Below, one piece after another: positions 34,151 through 43,213 of a stretch of DNA of 55,188 bases (its first letter is position 1; the number at the start of each line of letters is the position of its first letter). The DNA is from Burkholderiaceae bacterium. Its GTDB lineage: Bacteria > Pseudomonadota > Gammaproteobacteria > Burkholderiales > Burkholderiaceae. A program made the translations under genes and the position numbers. The notes beneath the pieces were generated by a model. That model did not search any database and was not told the origin of the DNA. It was given only the letters and a program-made list of their open reading frames with translations. Location: contig JAJPEN010000055.1 in NCBI GenBank assembly GCA_021166835.1, forward strand, positions 1-55,188. Reading direction: 5' to 3'.

Positions 34151-35412
34151 GCGCCGGCTCCGACGCGACGCGTATCCCAGCGCACCGAGCGCCGCTGCGG
34201 GCGGCGCAACAGCCACGGCAGCGACACCACGGCCGCGAGCGCAAGCAGCATCCAGTAGACGATCGGATACCAGATCGCGTACGGCGCCATGCGCACGATC
34301 GACGGGTCGTAGCGCCGGTCGATCCATGCGCCGACCGCCAGCTGCAGCACACACATCGTGCCGATCGTCATGCCCCACAGATTGGGGATCGGCGAGGCGC
34401 CCACCGGCGGCAGGCCGACCGCCCACGAAGCGACCCAGATCCCGGTGAGCACGACGAAGCACAGCGCCCACAACGTCGACAGCGACGACTCGGCGAACAC
34501 CGGCCACATGCGGCGGAACTTCCAGTGCATCATCACGTCGCGGTGCCGGCGCAGCACCTGCATCAGGCCGCGCGCCCAGCGCAGGCGCTGCTTCCACAGC
34601 CCGCGGAAGGTGGCGGGCACCGTCATCCAGCACACGGCGCGCGGCTCGTAGCGCACGTCGTAGAAGCGCTTCTGCAGCTTCCAGGTCAGGTCGATGTCCT
34701 CGGTGGGCATGTCCGGGCTGAAGCCGCCGACGTCGAAGATCGCGCTGCGGCGGAACGCGGCGACGACGCCCGAGACGGTGACCACGCGCCCCCAGATGCG
34801 CTGCGATCGTCGCAGCAGGCTCACGATCGACGAGAACTCGATCGACTGCAGCCGCGCGAGGAAGGTGCCGGTGTTGCGCACGCGCGGGTTGCCGGTGACC
34901 GCGGCCACCCGCGCCGACGCGAAATGCGGAACCATCATGCGCAGCAGCTCGGGCTGCGGCTCGGCGTCGGCATCGAGGATCAGCACGATCTCGCCGCGCG
35001 CCAGCGGCAGCGCGTCGTTCAACGCGAGCGCCTTACCCTCGTTCACCGACTTGTGCACGACGCGCACTCGCGGATCGGCGAGTGCGCGCAGCACCTCGTG
35101 CGTCGCGTCGGTCGATCCGTCGTCGATCGCGATCACCTCGAAATCGGGATAGTCGAGCGCGAGCACGCCGTGCAACGCGCGCCCGATGACCGCCGCCTCG
35201 TTGTGCGCCGGAATCAGCACGCTGACCACGGGCAGCGGCCCTTCGGCGCGCGGCGGCGGCCGGCGCTGCTCCCAGCGCAGCCGGAACATGATCGACGTCG
35301 TCACCCAGAGGATGCTGGTGGCGATCGGGTACGCGGCGAAATAGACGAGCGACCAGTCGTAGGCGGCCGTGCCCTGCAGCCAGCGCAGGAACTGCTCGAA
35401 GGCGGCGATCAC
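34147..35412 (-). CDS. pgaC: PgaC-type poly-beta-1,6-N-acetylglucosamine synthase (GT2)
   Basis: A 421-aa inner-membrane glycosyltransferase. GT2 motifs: SVLIPAHNEAAVIGRAL, VIAIDDGSTDATHEV, VLILDADAEPQPELL (DxD), MPTEDIDLTWKLQ (TED) and KQRLRWARGLMQVL (QxxRW). A helix precedes the domain and several follow it. It is predicted to polymerise GlcNAc from UDP-GlcNAc at the membrane. GTG start at 35412 overlaps the PgaD-like stop by GTGA. Confidence 0.88.
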   Translation of the reverse strand: MIAAFEQFLRWLQGTAAYDWSLVYFAAYPIATSILWVTTSIMFRLRWEQRRPPPRAEGPLPVVSVLIPAHNEAAVIGRALHGVLALDYPDFEVIAIDDGSTDATHEVLRALADPRVRVVHKSVNEGKALALNDALPLARGEIVLILDADAEPQPELLRMMVPHFASARVAAVTGNPRVRNTGTFLARLQSIEFSSIVSLLRRSQRIWGRVVTVSGVVAAFRRSAIFDVGGFSPDMPTEDIDLTWKLQKRFYDVRYEPRAVCWMTVPATFRGLWKQRLRWARGLMQVLRRHRDVMMHWKFRRMWPVFAESSLSTLWALCFVVLTGIWVASWAVGLPPVGASPIPNLWGMTIGTMCVLQLAVGAWIDRRYDPSIVRMAPYAIWYPIVYWMLLALAAVVSLPWLLRRPQRRSVRWDTRRVGAGA

Positions 35413-35867
35413 GGCGCCACGTCCTTCGTCGGCGTCGCCACCGAGTCGTCGGGCGCGGGCGCCGCACCGACCGCGAACGGCAGCGGCACGGTGGCGATCA
35501 TCCGATACCGCTTCGCACCGGACTCGACGTCGATGCGGATGCGGTCTGCGCGCGCGAGCATGCTCCAGTCGGCGTGCACCGGATGTCCGGCCCAGTCGAC
35601 GTCATAGAGGCACTCGACGAGCGCAGGCGCGCGCCGACGGTGCCGGCCGCGGTACAGCGCGAGGTTGTGCGCGATCCAGATCGCGGTCAGCGTCGGCAGC
35701 ACGATCGCCGACACGACGATCAGCACCCACAGCCCGTGCGCGTCCCATGGCAGCGCCGCGACGCGGATCCAGCCGAAGACGAACAGCGCCCAGCCGAACG
35801 CGATCCCGACGATGTGCAGCGCCGCTCGCCCGGCCGATCCGAGCGGCGTGGGTCCGGCAACCGCCAT
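35409..35867 (-). CDS. pgaD: PgaD-like membrane protein
   Basis: A 152-aa protein with two hydrophobic segments (HIVGIAFGWALFVFGWI; LIVVSAIVLPTLTAIWIAHN) and a cytoplasmic charged part, the layout of PgaD, which binds PgaC and, in E. coli, makes the pair respond to c-di-GMP. Start ATG 35867 (MAVAGPTPL). Assigned by position and topology; sequence similarity alone is weak. Confidence 0.7.
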   Translation of the reverse strand: MAVAGPTPLGSAGRAALHIVGIAFGWALFVFGWIRVAALPWDAHGLWVLIVVSAIVLPTLTAIWIAHNLALYRGRHRRRAPALVECLYDVDWAGHPVHADWSMLARADRIRIDVESGAKRYRMIATVPLPFAVGAAPAPDDSVATPTKDVAP

Positions 35868-35872
35868 CGCGA

Positions 35873-36703
35873 CTACCAGACGCGGCGCTTGCGCGTGACG
35901 ACGAACCCGACGCCGCCGATCGCCAGCATCGCGAGCGTGCCAGGCAGCGGGACGCGGGTCGGGTCGGAGACGAGACGATCGGTCGGCACCGGCTCCCACG
36001 CTGCGCCGTTGCGCAGCCACGCGAGCTGCACGACGCCGGCCTCGAGACGGTTGTACGCGCCGAGCTCGAAGCGGTACAGCCCCTCGGAGAGCAGCAAGTC
36101 GTCGGTGAAGCCCATGCGCTCGCGCGCGGTGAGGATGAAGTCCGAAGAGATCTCGACGAACTGGTCGTCGGCGCCGAGGATGCGCAGGAAGAATCCGTCG
36201 TCGTAGAGGACGCCGAAGTTGTAGAGGCCGGCGTCGGTGATGCGCAGATAGCCGGTGTAATGCGCCGTCCAGTTCTCCGCGGGGATCCCGGCGGGCATCG
36301 ACGACACGTCGCCCCAGGCGGTGCGGCCCCATTCGTCGCGATAGACCTGGTTCGCCTGATCGATGCGCGCGACGGTGCCGCTCCAGTCGGCAATCGCGGG
36401 GACCTCGCCGGATTGCACCCGCACCCAGTCGTTCAGCCCCCAGACGCCCGAACCCCAGGGCAGACTGCCGATCGGAACGTAGCCCGCGGCGGGCGCGGCC
36501 GAATACTTTCTTTCGGTCTCGTTCCAGTAGACCGACGAGTCGTGCCATCGCGAATCGATCGCGCGGAACTCGGCGTGCGCGCCTCCGCCGACCGCCCACG
36601 CGCCGGCGAGGGTGGGATCGAGTGCGATCGGAGCGGCGTTGGCGACGGCGGCCGAAACCGCGAGGAGCGCGGCGGCCAGGAAAGACGAAAAGCGGGGAGG
36701 CAT
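35873..36703 (-). CDS. PEP-CTERM-anchored extracellular protein with PA14-like domain
   Basis: A 276-aa secreted protein: signal peptide (FLAAALLAVSAAVANA), a middle domain with YLRITDAGLYNFGVLYDDGF and GLYRFELGAYNR (PA14-like), and a C-terminal sorting signal: VPLPGTLAMLAIGGVGFVV then RKRR (PEP-like motif, hydrophobic helix, basic end). PEP-CTERM proteins are processed by exosortase, which must be encoded elsewhere. It is the first gene of the pgaDCA-like operon, 5 bp upstream of pgaD. Confidence 0.85.
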   Translation of the reverse strand: MPPRFSSFLAAALLAVSAAVANAAPIALDPTLAGAWAVGGGAHAEFRAIDSRWHDSSVYWNETERKYSAAPAAGYVPIGSLPWGSGVWGLNDWVRVQSGEVPAIADWSGTVARIDQANQVYRDEWGRTAWGDVSSMPAGIPAENWTAHYTGYLRITDAGLYNFGVLYDDGFFLRILGADDQFVEISSDFILTARERMGFTDDLLLSEGLYRFELGAYNRLEAGVVQLAWLRNGAAWEPVPTDRLVSDPTRVPLPGTLAMLAIGGVGFVVTRKRRVW

Positions 36704-36859
36704 TGCGGGGACCTGCGACCTTCGTACTGCGAAACTGCGCGCGCAGTGTAGCCGTTAGCCTTTACCTCGAAGTGGACTTTCGTCCGGGATGTTGCGCGTC
36801 GAACACGCCGAGGCCGCCGTTGCTCGAAAGACTTTCGCCGCCGGGCGGATCGCGCTATA

Positions 36860-36882
36860 CGGGCGGCGGTCGCTGCCGCCCG
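36860..36882. terminator. GC-rich hairpin between converging transcription and the PEP-CTERM promoter region
   Basis: CGGGCGGC-GGTCGCT-GCCGCCCG forms an 8-bp stem with a 7-nt loop. No T-tract follows on either strand, so it may be a weak terminator for the dehydratase gene side or only a structural element. Confidence 0.3.
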
Positions 36883-36932
36883 ACGAAAGCGCCCGTGCCC
36901 GCCCATCTGCGTGACCGCGACCTAGCGATCAG

Positions 36933-38099
36933 TCATTGCGCGAGCGGTCGCATCACCTCGAAGAGCGCCGATTTCGCTTCGAAGCCCACGCCCGGGATGT
37001 CGGGCAGGCCCACGTAACCGTCCTCGACGCGGATGCCGTCGGCGAAACCCCCGAAAGGCTGGAAGACGTCGGGATACGACTCGTTGCCGCCGAGATGCAG
37101 TCCGGCCGCGATGTTCAGCGACATCTGATGCCCGCCGTGCGGCACGACGCGCCGCGACGACCACCCGAGCTCCTTCATCGCATCGAGCGTGCGCAGGTAT
37201 TCGACCAGACCGTACGACAGCGCGCAGTCGAACTGCAGCCAGTCGCGCTCGGGCCTCATGCCGCCGTAGCGCAGCAGGTTGCGCGCATCCTGGTGACTGA
37301 AGAGGTTCTCGCCGGTGGCGAGCGGCGCCGAATAATGCCGCGCCAGTTCCGCCTGCAGCGCATAGTCAAGCGGATCTCCCGCCTCTTCGTACCAGAAGAG
37401 CCCGTACGGCTCGAGCGCCTTCGCGTAGCGCAGCGCCGTCGGCAGATCGAAGCGCCCGTTCGCATCGACCGCGAGGCGGCGCCCCTCGCCGACCACCTGC
37501 AGCACCGCATCGATACGCCGCAGATCCTCGTCGAGACTCGCACCGCCGATCTTCATCTTCACGACCCGATAGCCGCGATCGAGATAGCCGCGCATCTCGT
37601 CCTGCAGCTTCGCGTGATCCTTTCCGGGGTAGTAGTAGCCGCCGGCCGCGTAGACCCAGACTCTCTCGTCATACACGCCGCCGCGATAGCGATCGGCGAG
37701 CAGACGGTACAGCGGCTTACCCTCGATCTTCGCCACCGCGTCCCAGACCGCCATGTCGATCGTGCCGACCGCCACCGAGCGCTCGCCATGGCCACCGGGC
37801 TTCTCGTTGGTCATCAGCGCCTTCCAGATCGCGAAGGGATCGAGGTTCTGCCGTTCGCGATCAATCAGCGAATCGGGCGGCGCCGACAACACGCGATCGA
37901 TGAAGCGCTCGCGCATCAGCGCGCCCTGCCCGTAGCGACCGTTGGAATTGAACCCGTAACCGACGACCGGCTTCGCATCGCGCACGACGTCGGTGACGAC
38001 GGCGACGACCGAGCAGGTCATCTTCGAAAAATCGATGTAGGCGTTCGCGATGGGCGAAGCGATCGAGACGGTGCGTTCGCAGATGGCGGTGATGCGCAT
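36933..38099 (-). CDS. tarD: D-tartrate dehydratase-like enolase-superfamily enzyme
   Basis: A 388-aa mandelate racemase-type (alpha/beta barrel) protein. The catalytic set is complete: Lys181/Lys183 in VVKMKIGG, metal ligands Asp212 (VDANGRF), Glu238 (WYEEAGDP) and Glu264 (ATGEN), and His321 (VVPHGGHQ). These positions match the known Bradyrhizobium D-tartrate dehydratase with an offset of one, so dehydration of a diacid sugar such as D-tartrate to oxaloacetate is likely. No transporter or regulator is adjacent. Cytoplasmic. Confidence 0.85.
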   Translation of the reverse strand: MRITAICERTVSIASPIANAYIDFSKMTCSVVAVVTDVVRDAKPVVGYGFNSNGRYGQGALMRERFIDRVLSAPPDSLIDRERQNLDPFAIWKALMTNEKPGGHGERSVAVGTIDMAVWDAVAKIEGKPLYRLLADRYRGGVYDERVWVYAAGGYYYPGKDHAKLQDEMRGYLDRGYRVVKMKIGGASLDEDLRRIDAVLQVVGEGRRLAVDANGRFDLPTALRYAKALEPYGLFWYEEAGDPLDYALQAELARHYSAPLATGENLFSHQDARNLLRYGGMRPERDWLQFDCALSYGLVEYLRTLDAMKELGWSSRRVVPHGGHQMSLNIAAGLHLGGNESYPDVFQPFGGFADGIRVEDGYVGLPDIPGVGFEAKSALFEVMRPLAQ

Positions 38100-38168
38100 G
38101 CGTGGGATCCTGCCGATCGGCGTGGTCCGGTTGGAAATCCGTTCAGTGGAGCCGCTCAGTGGAGCCGT

Positions 38169-38657
38169 TCAAGCGACGCCGTTCGTGCTCTCGGCATCAC
38201 GCCGCGTGAGGGCTGCGACCAGCCCGAACCAACCCGTGAGCCAGGCGATGAAGGCGGCCACGTGACCGTATTCCCAACGCGAGCGCAGTCGCGCGTAGGC
38301 TGCGGCGAATTCCTCCGGACCTGAACCGACGCTGCCCGCCCACGCCGAGTTGACGGGAGCAACGACGAGAGCCCACAGGAGCAGTGACGCCAGCAATGCA
38401 GCGGCGGAGGCCCAGGCGAGGCCGCTGTGCGGCAGCTCCCGAGATCGAAAGGCGAGAATCGCTACCGACAACGTAGCGACGACCTGAACGGTGCCTCCCG
38501 CAAGTCCGAACCAGGCGTAGAGCGTGCTCGTGACCTCGGCGTACATCGCCGGCGAATAATTCAGCTTGGCCGGCAGCTCCATCAGGTGCGCGGCGCCGGG
38601 CGCCAGACCCAAAGCGGTCAACGTCAGGGCTGTGGCCTGGAGGGCTCTCGAGGGCAT
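38169..38657 (-). CDS. four-helix membrane protein of unknown function
   Basis: About 162 aa with four hydrophobic segments (ALQATALTLTALGLAPGAAH; TLYAWFGLAGGTVQVVATLS; SGLAWASAAALLASLLLWAL; VAAFIAWLTGWFGLVAALT). The pattern resembles DUF1772-type membrane proteins. ATG 38657 was chosen over a TTG at 38672. No close neighbour suggests a role. Confidence 0.7.
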   Translation of the reverse strand: MPSRALQATALTLTALGLAPGAAHLMELPAKLNYSPAMYAEVTSTLYAWFGLAGGTVQVVATLSVAILAFRSRELPHSGLAWASAAALLASLLLWALVVAPVNSAWAGSVGSGPEEFAAAYARLRSRWEYGHVAAFIAWLTGWFGLVAALTRRDAESTNGVA

Positions 38658-38724
38658 CGGAACATCGCGCAATCAACATACCCGCTTGCCCCTAACCGAC
38701 AACGAAAGCCTGGCGAACTTCTCG

Positions 38725-39408
38725 CTAGAACTCCGGATTGATGCTCAACGCCAGCATCGACGACAGCTGACACAACGGTCTTCCCGACTCCTGCTGCAAT
38801 TCATTGAAAGCATCCTGCACGATCTGCAGATCGCGCTGGCTGGCGGGTTCATGGTCGATGACGTCGGCGGCCACGAGCCGTGCGACCACGTCGCTGGTCA
38901 ACAGGAAAGTATCCTTCCCGACCAGACGTAGAAATCCGGCCGCCGAGCGTCCGCCCAGGCGAGCGCCACGCTTTCCCAGCAAACGCCACAAGCCGATGAT
39001 GTCGGCAACCGGCCAGTTGGCGATGAACTCGCCGAAACCGTTGCCCTGCTCCCGACGGATATCCAGAATGAACCGCGCGTTTTTCGGGATGGTTTGCAGT
39101 TTGGTACGGTCGCGGATGATCCGGGGGTTTTTCATATGGCCTTCGATCTTTTCCGGGCCGAGCAACGCCATTTCCTCGGGCACGAAGCCCCGGAAGATCT
39201 CCTCGAAAGCAGGCCACTTCGCATCTACCACCGAGTGCTGCATTCCGGCCTGGAATACCCGCTGGCTCATGGCAGAAAGATAGCGATCGTCGCCCTTTCG
39301 CTTCAACTCTTCGGAGGTGAGCGCTTTGGGCAGGAAAACTTCCAGCGCCTCGTCCGATTCGAAACGCTCGCGCACCGTGTCGTAAAGCCAAACGTATTCC
39401 AGGGTCAT
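38725..39408 (-). CDS. DNA-3-methyladenine glycosylase I-like protein (Tag family)
   Basis: A 227-aa protein. The core MSQRVFQAGMQHSVVDAKW, FEEIFRGFVPEEMALLGPEK and NPRIIRDRTKLQTIPKNARF is the helix-hairpin-helix-like Tag fold; NWPVADIIGLWRLLGKRGAR replaces the end of the classical Tag. It would excise 3-methyladenine. The N-terminal 20 residues differ from the usual CRWA start with zinc ligands, so activity should not be assumed. Confidence 0.75.
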   Translation of the reverse strand: MTLEYVWLYDTVRERFESDEALEVFLPKALTSEELKRKGDDRYLSAMSQRVFQAGMQHSVVDAKWPAFEEIFRGFVPEEMALLGPEKIEGHMKNPRIIRDRTKLQTIPKNARFILDIRREQGNGFGEFIANWPVADIIGLWRLLGKRGARLGGRSAAGFLRLVGKDTFLLTSDVVARLVAADVIDHEPASQRDLQIVQDAFNELQQESGRPLCQLSSMLALSINPEF

Positions 39409-39422
39409 GCCTTATCGTCCTG

Positions 39423-40562
39423 TCAGCCGCTCCCGCTGGCGGGTGTGGGCTGCACGCTGCGATCGGACTGCAGCTTGCGTTCGCCGAGGTGCCAGATCGC
39501 TTCGGCGCGACTGCCGATGTACCAGAAGCTGACGGCGCACAGGGCAAAAAATACGGCCTTGTGCAGGGAGTCCCAGAAATATTCGAAGAAGCGCGTGTAG
39601 AGGTTGATGAACAGGAACGTCAGGCCGAAGCCGCGGAGAACGCCGTCGTCGCGCCGCAGGCCATACCAGATCGCGGGAATCGAAGCGGCGCCGAATACCA
39701 AAGACCAGTGGAAGAGCTCGTACTGGCTCACTCTCTGCCACTGCATCATGTCTCCGTAGTTGCCGAAGATGGACATGATCCAGAGCGCGACGAACAGATT
39801 GAGCAGCCCGATCACTTTCGTCTGAGGTGACATCGAAAGCAGGCGGGCCCGGAAGCCCGAGTCGTCCGATCGAGGCGAGACGTGCTGCCCCGCTATCCCG
39901 AGCGCCGTCAATACACCGCCGAAAACGACGAACCGCAGCGGGTAGTTCATACCGAGGAAGTACATGCCGTGACCGGACAAATAGCCTGTCTCGGTTCCCA
40001 TCCACGCTCCCAGGGAAAGAAGTCCGAAGACCCAGACGAGAGCGGACGGAAACCATAAGCCGAGCAAGGCGTAGAGGACGGAAGCAATCAGGAACAGCAC
40101 CGAGTACCGACCGCGTCCCGTATCGATTGCGACGCCCAGAAAGAATATCGCCGCTGCCAGACTCAGCACGCCGAGGAAAAATACAGACTCGTTGCCGTAG
40201 ATGCGATGCGGATGCTTCTTTCGCGAGGAAATTCCGTATCGGAAAAACAGGGCCGATACGATGGCGAAGAACGCGCATTTCACGACAGCCGAAGCATTGA
40301 AGATGCTCATGAGCAGGTTCATGAGCACCTTGTCCGCCAGGACCGCGCCGATTGCAATCACGAAACAGAAGATGGCGACGAGGAAAGCGTAGCGGGCGGT
40401 CTTCTGCCAGTCGAACGACGCGATGGAAATCGATGTCGTAAGCCGGGCAGCGGTTTCGGTGTCGATGACGCCGCTGTCGCGCCAGCGATCGACCGTGCGC
40501 GTGATGATGCCGTGCTGCTTTCTCGGAAGTGCGATACACGGCTGTCGATGTTGTTCTTCCAT
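39423..40562 (-). CDS. DUF2157-type polytopic membrane protein
   Basis: A 379-aa protein. The N-terminal 50 residues are soluble (VDRWRDSGVIDTETAARLTT, the DUF2157 opening), followed by about nine or ten helices, for example YAFLVAIFCFVIAIGAVLAD and ESVFFLGVLSLAAAIFFLGV. No enzymatic motif. It starts at ATG 40562 and ends 14 bp before the Tag-like gene. Confidence 0.8.
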   Translation of the reverse strand: MEEQHRQPCIALPRKQHGIITRTVDRWRDSGVIDTETAARLTTSISIASFDWQKTARYAFLVAIFCFVIAIGAVLADKVLMNLLMSIFNASAVVKCAFFAIVSALFFRYGISSRKKHPHRIYGNESVFFLGVLSLAAAIFFLGVAIDTGRGRYSVLFLIASVLYALLGLWFPSALVWVFGLLSLGAWMGTETGYLSGHGMYFLGMNYPLRFVVFGGVLTALGIAGQHVSPRSDDSGFRARLLSMSPQTKVIGLLNLFVALWIMSIFGNYGDMMQWQRVSQYELFHWSLVFGAASIPAIWYGLRRDDGVLRGFGLTFLFINLYTRFFEYFWDSLHKAVFFALCAVSFWYIGSRAEAIWHLGERKLQSDRSVQPTPASGSG

Positions 40563-40645
40563 CTCGTCCCCCAGCGCGGTTCCCGGCTTCGTTCTCGTCA
40601 GTTGTCACGGGCGCGGCTCGCTCAATCCTGGCCGGCGACGACGAT

Positions 40646-41290
40646 CTATCCTGCTTCGACTCGCGCGCAGTATGCCTCGATGGTTCGCTTCCATGCGGGC
40701 CGGGCCAGGCACCGATCCCGATACGACGCTATTCCCGGACACGGCGCGATCAACCCCTCGTCCTTGATGCCCGCCGAGAGCACGTGCGCCATCAGGATGT
40801 CGGCGATGGTGAAGCCGTCTGTCGCGACGAATTCGCGATCGGCGAGCCAGCGCTCCAGATTCTTCAGCACTCGATTCACCCAGCCAACCAGGAACTCGCG
40901 GTGCTTGCTGCAACTGCCATCCGCCGTCCAGTCGAGCACCATCAAGCTGAGGAGCGGCGGCTCGACCGAGCTCATCGCGGCGAAGCACCAGCGCACCACC
41001 TGCGCCTCGCCGGCAGGGTCGCGGGGGATCAGGCGGCCGGACTTCTTCGCCAGATAGACGAGGATGGCCGCGGACTCGGACAGCACCAACCCGTCGTCGT
41101 CGATAGACGGGATCTGTTCGAACGGACTGAGCCGGCGATAGGTTTCGGTGCTCAGGTCGCGGGCGGGATGGTCCATACCGGCCAACTCGAAGGGCAGCTG
41201 CATCTCTTCGAGCGCCCAAAGCACGCGCAGGTCGCGCGTGTGGCCGCGCGCGACGGCATTGACCCTCGAAAAGCTGTAGAGCTTGAGCAT
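40646..41290 (-). CDS. glutathione S-transferase
   Basis: A 214-aa GST. The thioredoxin-like N-terminal domain has LKLYSFSRVN, LRVLWALEEMQLPFELAGM, SPFEQIPSIDDDGLVLSESA (Ser of the glutathione-binding SES/T motif), and the all-helical C-terminal domain ends WKRTIEAYCARVEAG. The frame is open upstream into the neighbouring gene, but ATG 41290 (MLKLYSFSRVNAV) starts the fold. Confidence 0.92.
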   Translation of the reverse strand: MLKLYSFSRVNAVARGHTRDLRVLWALEEMQLPFELAGMDHPARDLSTETYRRLSPFEQIPSIDDDGLVLSESAAILVYLAKKSGRLIPRDPAGEAQVVRWCFAAMSSVEPPLLSLMVLDWTADGSCSKHREFLVGWVNRVLKNLERWLADREFVATDGFTIADILMAHVLSAGIKDEGLIAPCPGIASYRDRCLARPAWKRTIEAYCARVEAG

Positions 41291-41346
41291 GGTGCCTTTC
41301 CTTCGTCGAAGCGCCCGGCATTGCGAACGCTTCGACCGGCGTCGGT

Positions 41347-42286
41347 TCAGTGAACAGTGCGTGAACCCAGCGCCAGGCGATCTTCCAACAGCATCAGCAT
41401 GTGTTCGAGATGTGGCATCGACTTGTTTGGGGGTGCCAGAACTGCGCGAACGTCGCGCCATTTCCGCCATCTCGGACACCGCGTTCAGGGCATGAGGTGC
41501 CAGACCAACGGTGAAAGTGGGCGAGGTCAGCTTTCGAACCCAAAATGGCACCGAGAAAAAACGCGGTGTCCAGTAGAAGATCGCCGACAATTTGAGCGGT
41601 CGGACACTGATCCGCAAAGTCGAGAGCGCCTGGAAGCCCTCCCGCACGCACAAGATCATGTCGGCAACCGCAGAGCGATCCGAGGCCAACGCCGCGCAAC
41701 TACCCGCCTGCACCACCGCGCCGCCGAGCCCGCAGATGAACACGGCATGGGTTCTCAGCCAATCGTCCATTCGGGACTCGATAGTCACCGGAAAACCCGC
41801 TCGTTCCAGAGCTTGAACAAGCACCGCATCAAAAGGTTTCCCTCTGCCCTCCACTGTAGTTGGCTGGTCCGGGATCCGGACGTAGCGAAGCACACCCTCA
41901 TCGTCAAAGTATCCGCCAACTCCCGGAAAGCCGACAAGGATCCGCTCGGGATTCAGGGCACGCAAACCGGCGAGACCTGCAGGCGCATTTGACAACGTCA
42001 GGATCGGAGCCTCGCTGTTTGACTCAAGCAACGGCGTTACTGCAGCATTGAGTTGTCCTGAGCGAACTGCGACCAGCACCCAGTCTGGATTATTAGATGG
42101 CGTATCCGTCAAGATGGGACGAAAGAGCGTCGGTTGGGCACCCGGCTCAGCCATGAGCACACCCCTGTCGGCCAGAAGCCGAGCACGTGCACCTCGGGCG
42201 TGCACCACAACTTCATGGCCTGCCTGGGTCAGACCGGCGGCGTAGATCAGGCCGATGACACCTCCGCCGACGACGGCAATTTTCAT
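41347..42286 (-). pseudogene. ketopantoate reductase-like protein, frameshifted near its end
   Basis: The N-terminus is a Rossmann dinucleotide fold (MKIAVVGGGVIGLIYAAGLT) with PDWVLVAVRSGQLNAAVTPL, PILTLSNAPAGLAGLRALNP and AVFICGLGGAVVQAGSCAA, typical of ApbA/PanE-like proteins. Near 41455 the frame changes: MAEMAR is followed in another frame by VRAVLAPPNKSMPHLEHMLML and a stop at 41347. About 30 residues are affected, so a partly working protein is possible. One base change would repair it. Confidence 0.65.
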
Positions 42287-42293
42287 GGCTTCT

Positions 42294-42450
42294 TCACACT
42301 CGATTCAGATGCTGCGCGGCGAGTTTGTCGGCCTGAATGGTGGGGCCGACTTCTATGCCGAAAGCGTCCACGATCTGATCGAGGAAGGCCGCAAGTCGCT
42401 CGCCGTCTATCTCGAAATGTGCCGGGGAAAGGGCATTGACGACTTGGCGC
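42294..42450 (+). pseudogene. HicB antitoxin fragment
   Basis: The plus strand reads LRGEFVGLNGGADFYAESVH, DLIEEGRKSLAVYLEMC, the N-terminal domain of a HicB protein; the DNA-binding part is missing and the homology ends near 42440. There is no HicA-like gene on either side. A minus-strand frame over the same bases is less convincing. Confidence 0.55.
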
Positions 42451-42822
42451 GCGTGAGGCCGAACCGTTCGGTCCCTGATGCCGCCTGAATCAGGAGACCG
42501 AGAATGGCAGCGTAAACATAGTGCCCACTCGGGGACTGAAGTGACGGAGAGAGAGGCCGAATAATCTCCTCTTGAGTCTTGCATGTTTTTGGCTAGAACC
42601 CACAATCAGCCCTCAAAATCGACGATGCGGGGGGCCGACGCTTCCGGGGGGCCGACGCTTCCGCGCCAGACGACCAGCCTACGCCATCCGTCCGATCGAC
42701 ATCGCCCCCCCGGCGCCGGGCACGATCGCCGGCATGGTCCCCCTGCTTCTGCTCCCCGACTCCGGCGCGCTGCTCGTCGTCTGGCCCGACGGGCGCGCGG
42801 TGCATCGAACGGAGCGGAAGCG
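42451..42822. other. stretch without a gene at the left edge of the island
   Basis: No supported gene. It contains an imperfect tandem repeat of GGGGGCCGACGCTTCC (about 42628-42663), and near 42542 the sequence GACGGAGAGAGAGG, which partly resembles the 3' end of tRNA-Ser. Confidence 0.4.
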
Positions 42823-43038
42823 TCATCGGGGCGGCTCCGACTCGGGCGATGGTGCCGGCGACGCAGCGTTCGTGCTCTGGTAGACGTTCACGACGATCGG
42901 CGGCGCAGTCGCGCTCGCGCGGCGCCGGAGAGCGAGCACAGCTGAGACGATCGCGGCGATCGGACTAACAACGGCAGCTATCGCCTGCAGCACTGGAAGA
43001 ACTTCTGCGTCCACTTCGAGACCCCCGAGGAACAGCAA
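42823..43038 (-). CDS. possible small membrane protein
   Basis: A 71-aa frame starting with TTG at 43038: one hydrophobic helix (VLQAIAAVVSPIAAIVSAVL), then LRRRASATAPP and a Pro/Ser-rich tail. No ATG is available and an in-frame stop lies 17 codons upstream. It could be phage-like or spurious. Confidence 0.35.
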   Translation of the reverse strand: MLFLGGLEVDAEVLPVLQAIAAVVSPIAAIVSAVLALRRRASATAPPIVVNVYQSTNAASPAPSPESEPPR

Positions 43039-43213
43039 CAGCGCGAAGCAGAGCAGGCTCGAATTGGCTTACTCCACTTCGCCGACCGCAGCTTGCCGAC
43101 GGGGGCCGTATATCAGACGCGCAGACGTCCGTCTCAGGTTTTTTCCAGATCGACGCCGGGCGTGCGGGGGAAACCGCTACACGCTCTTTCGCGTTGAAGG
43201 TGATGCGCGCCGG

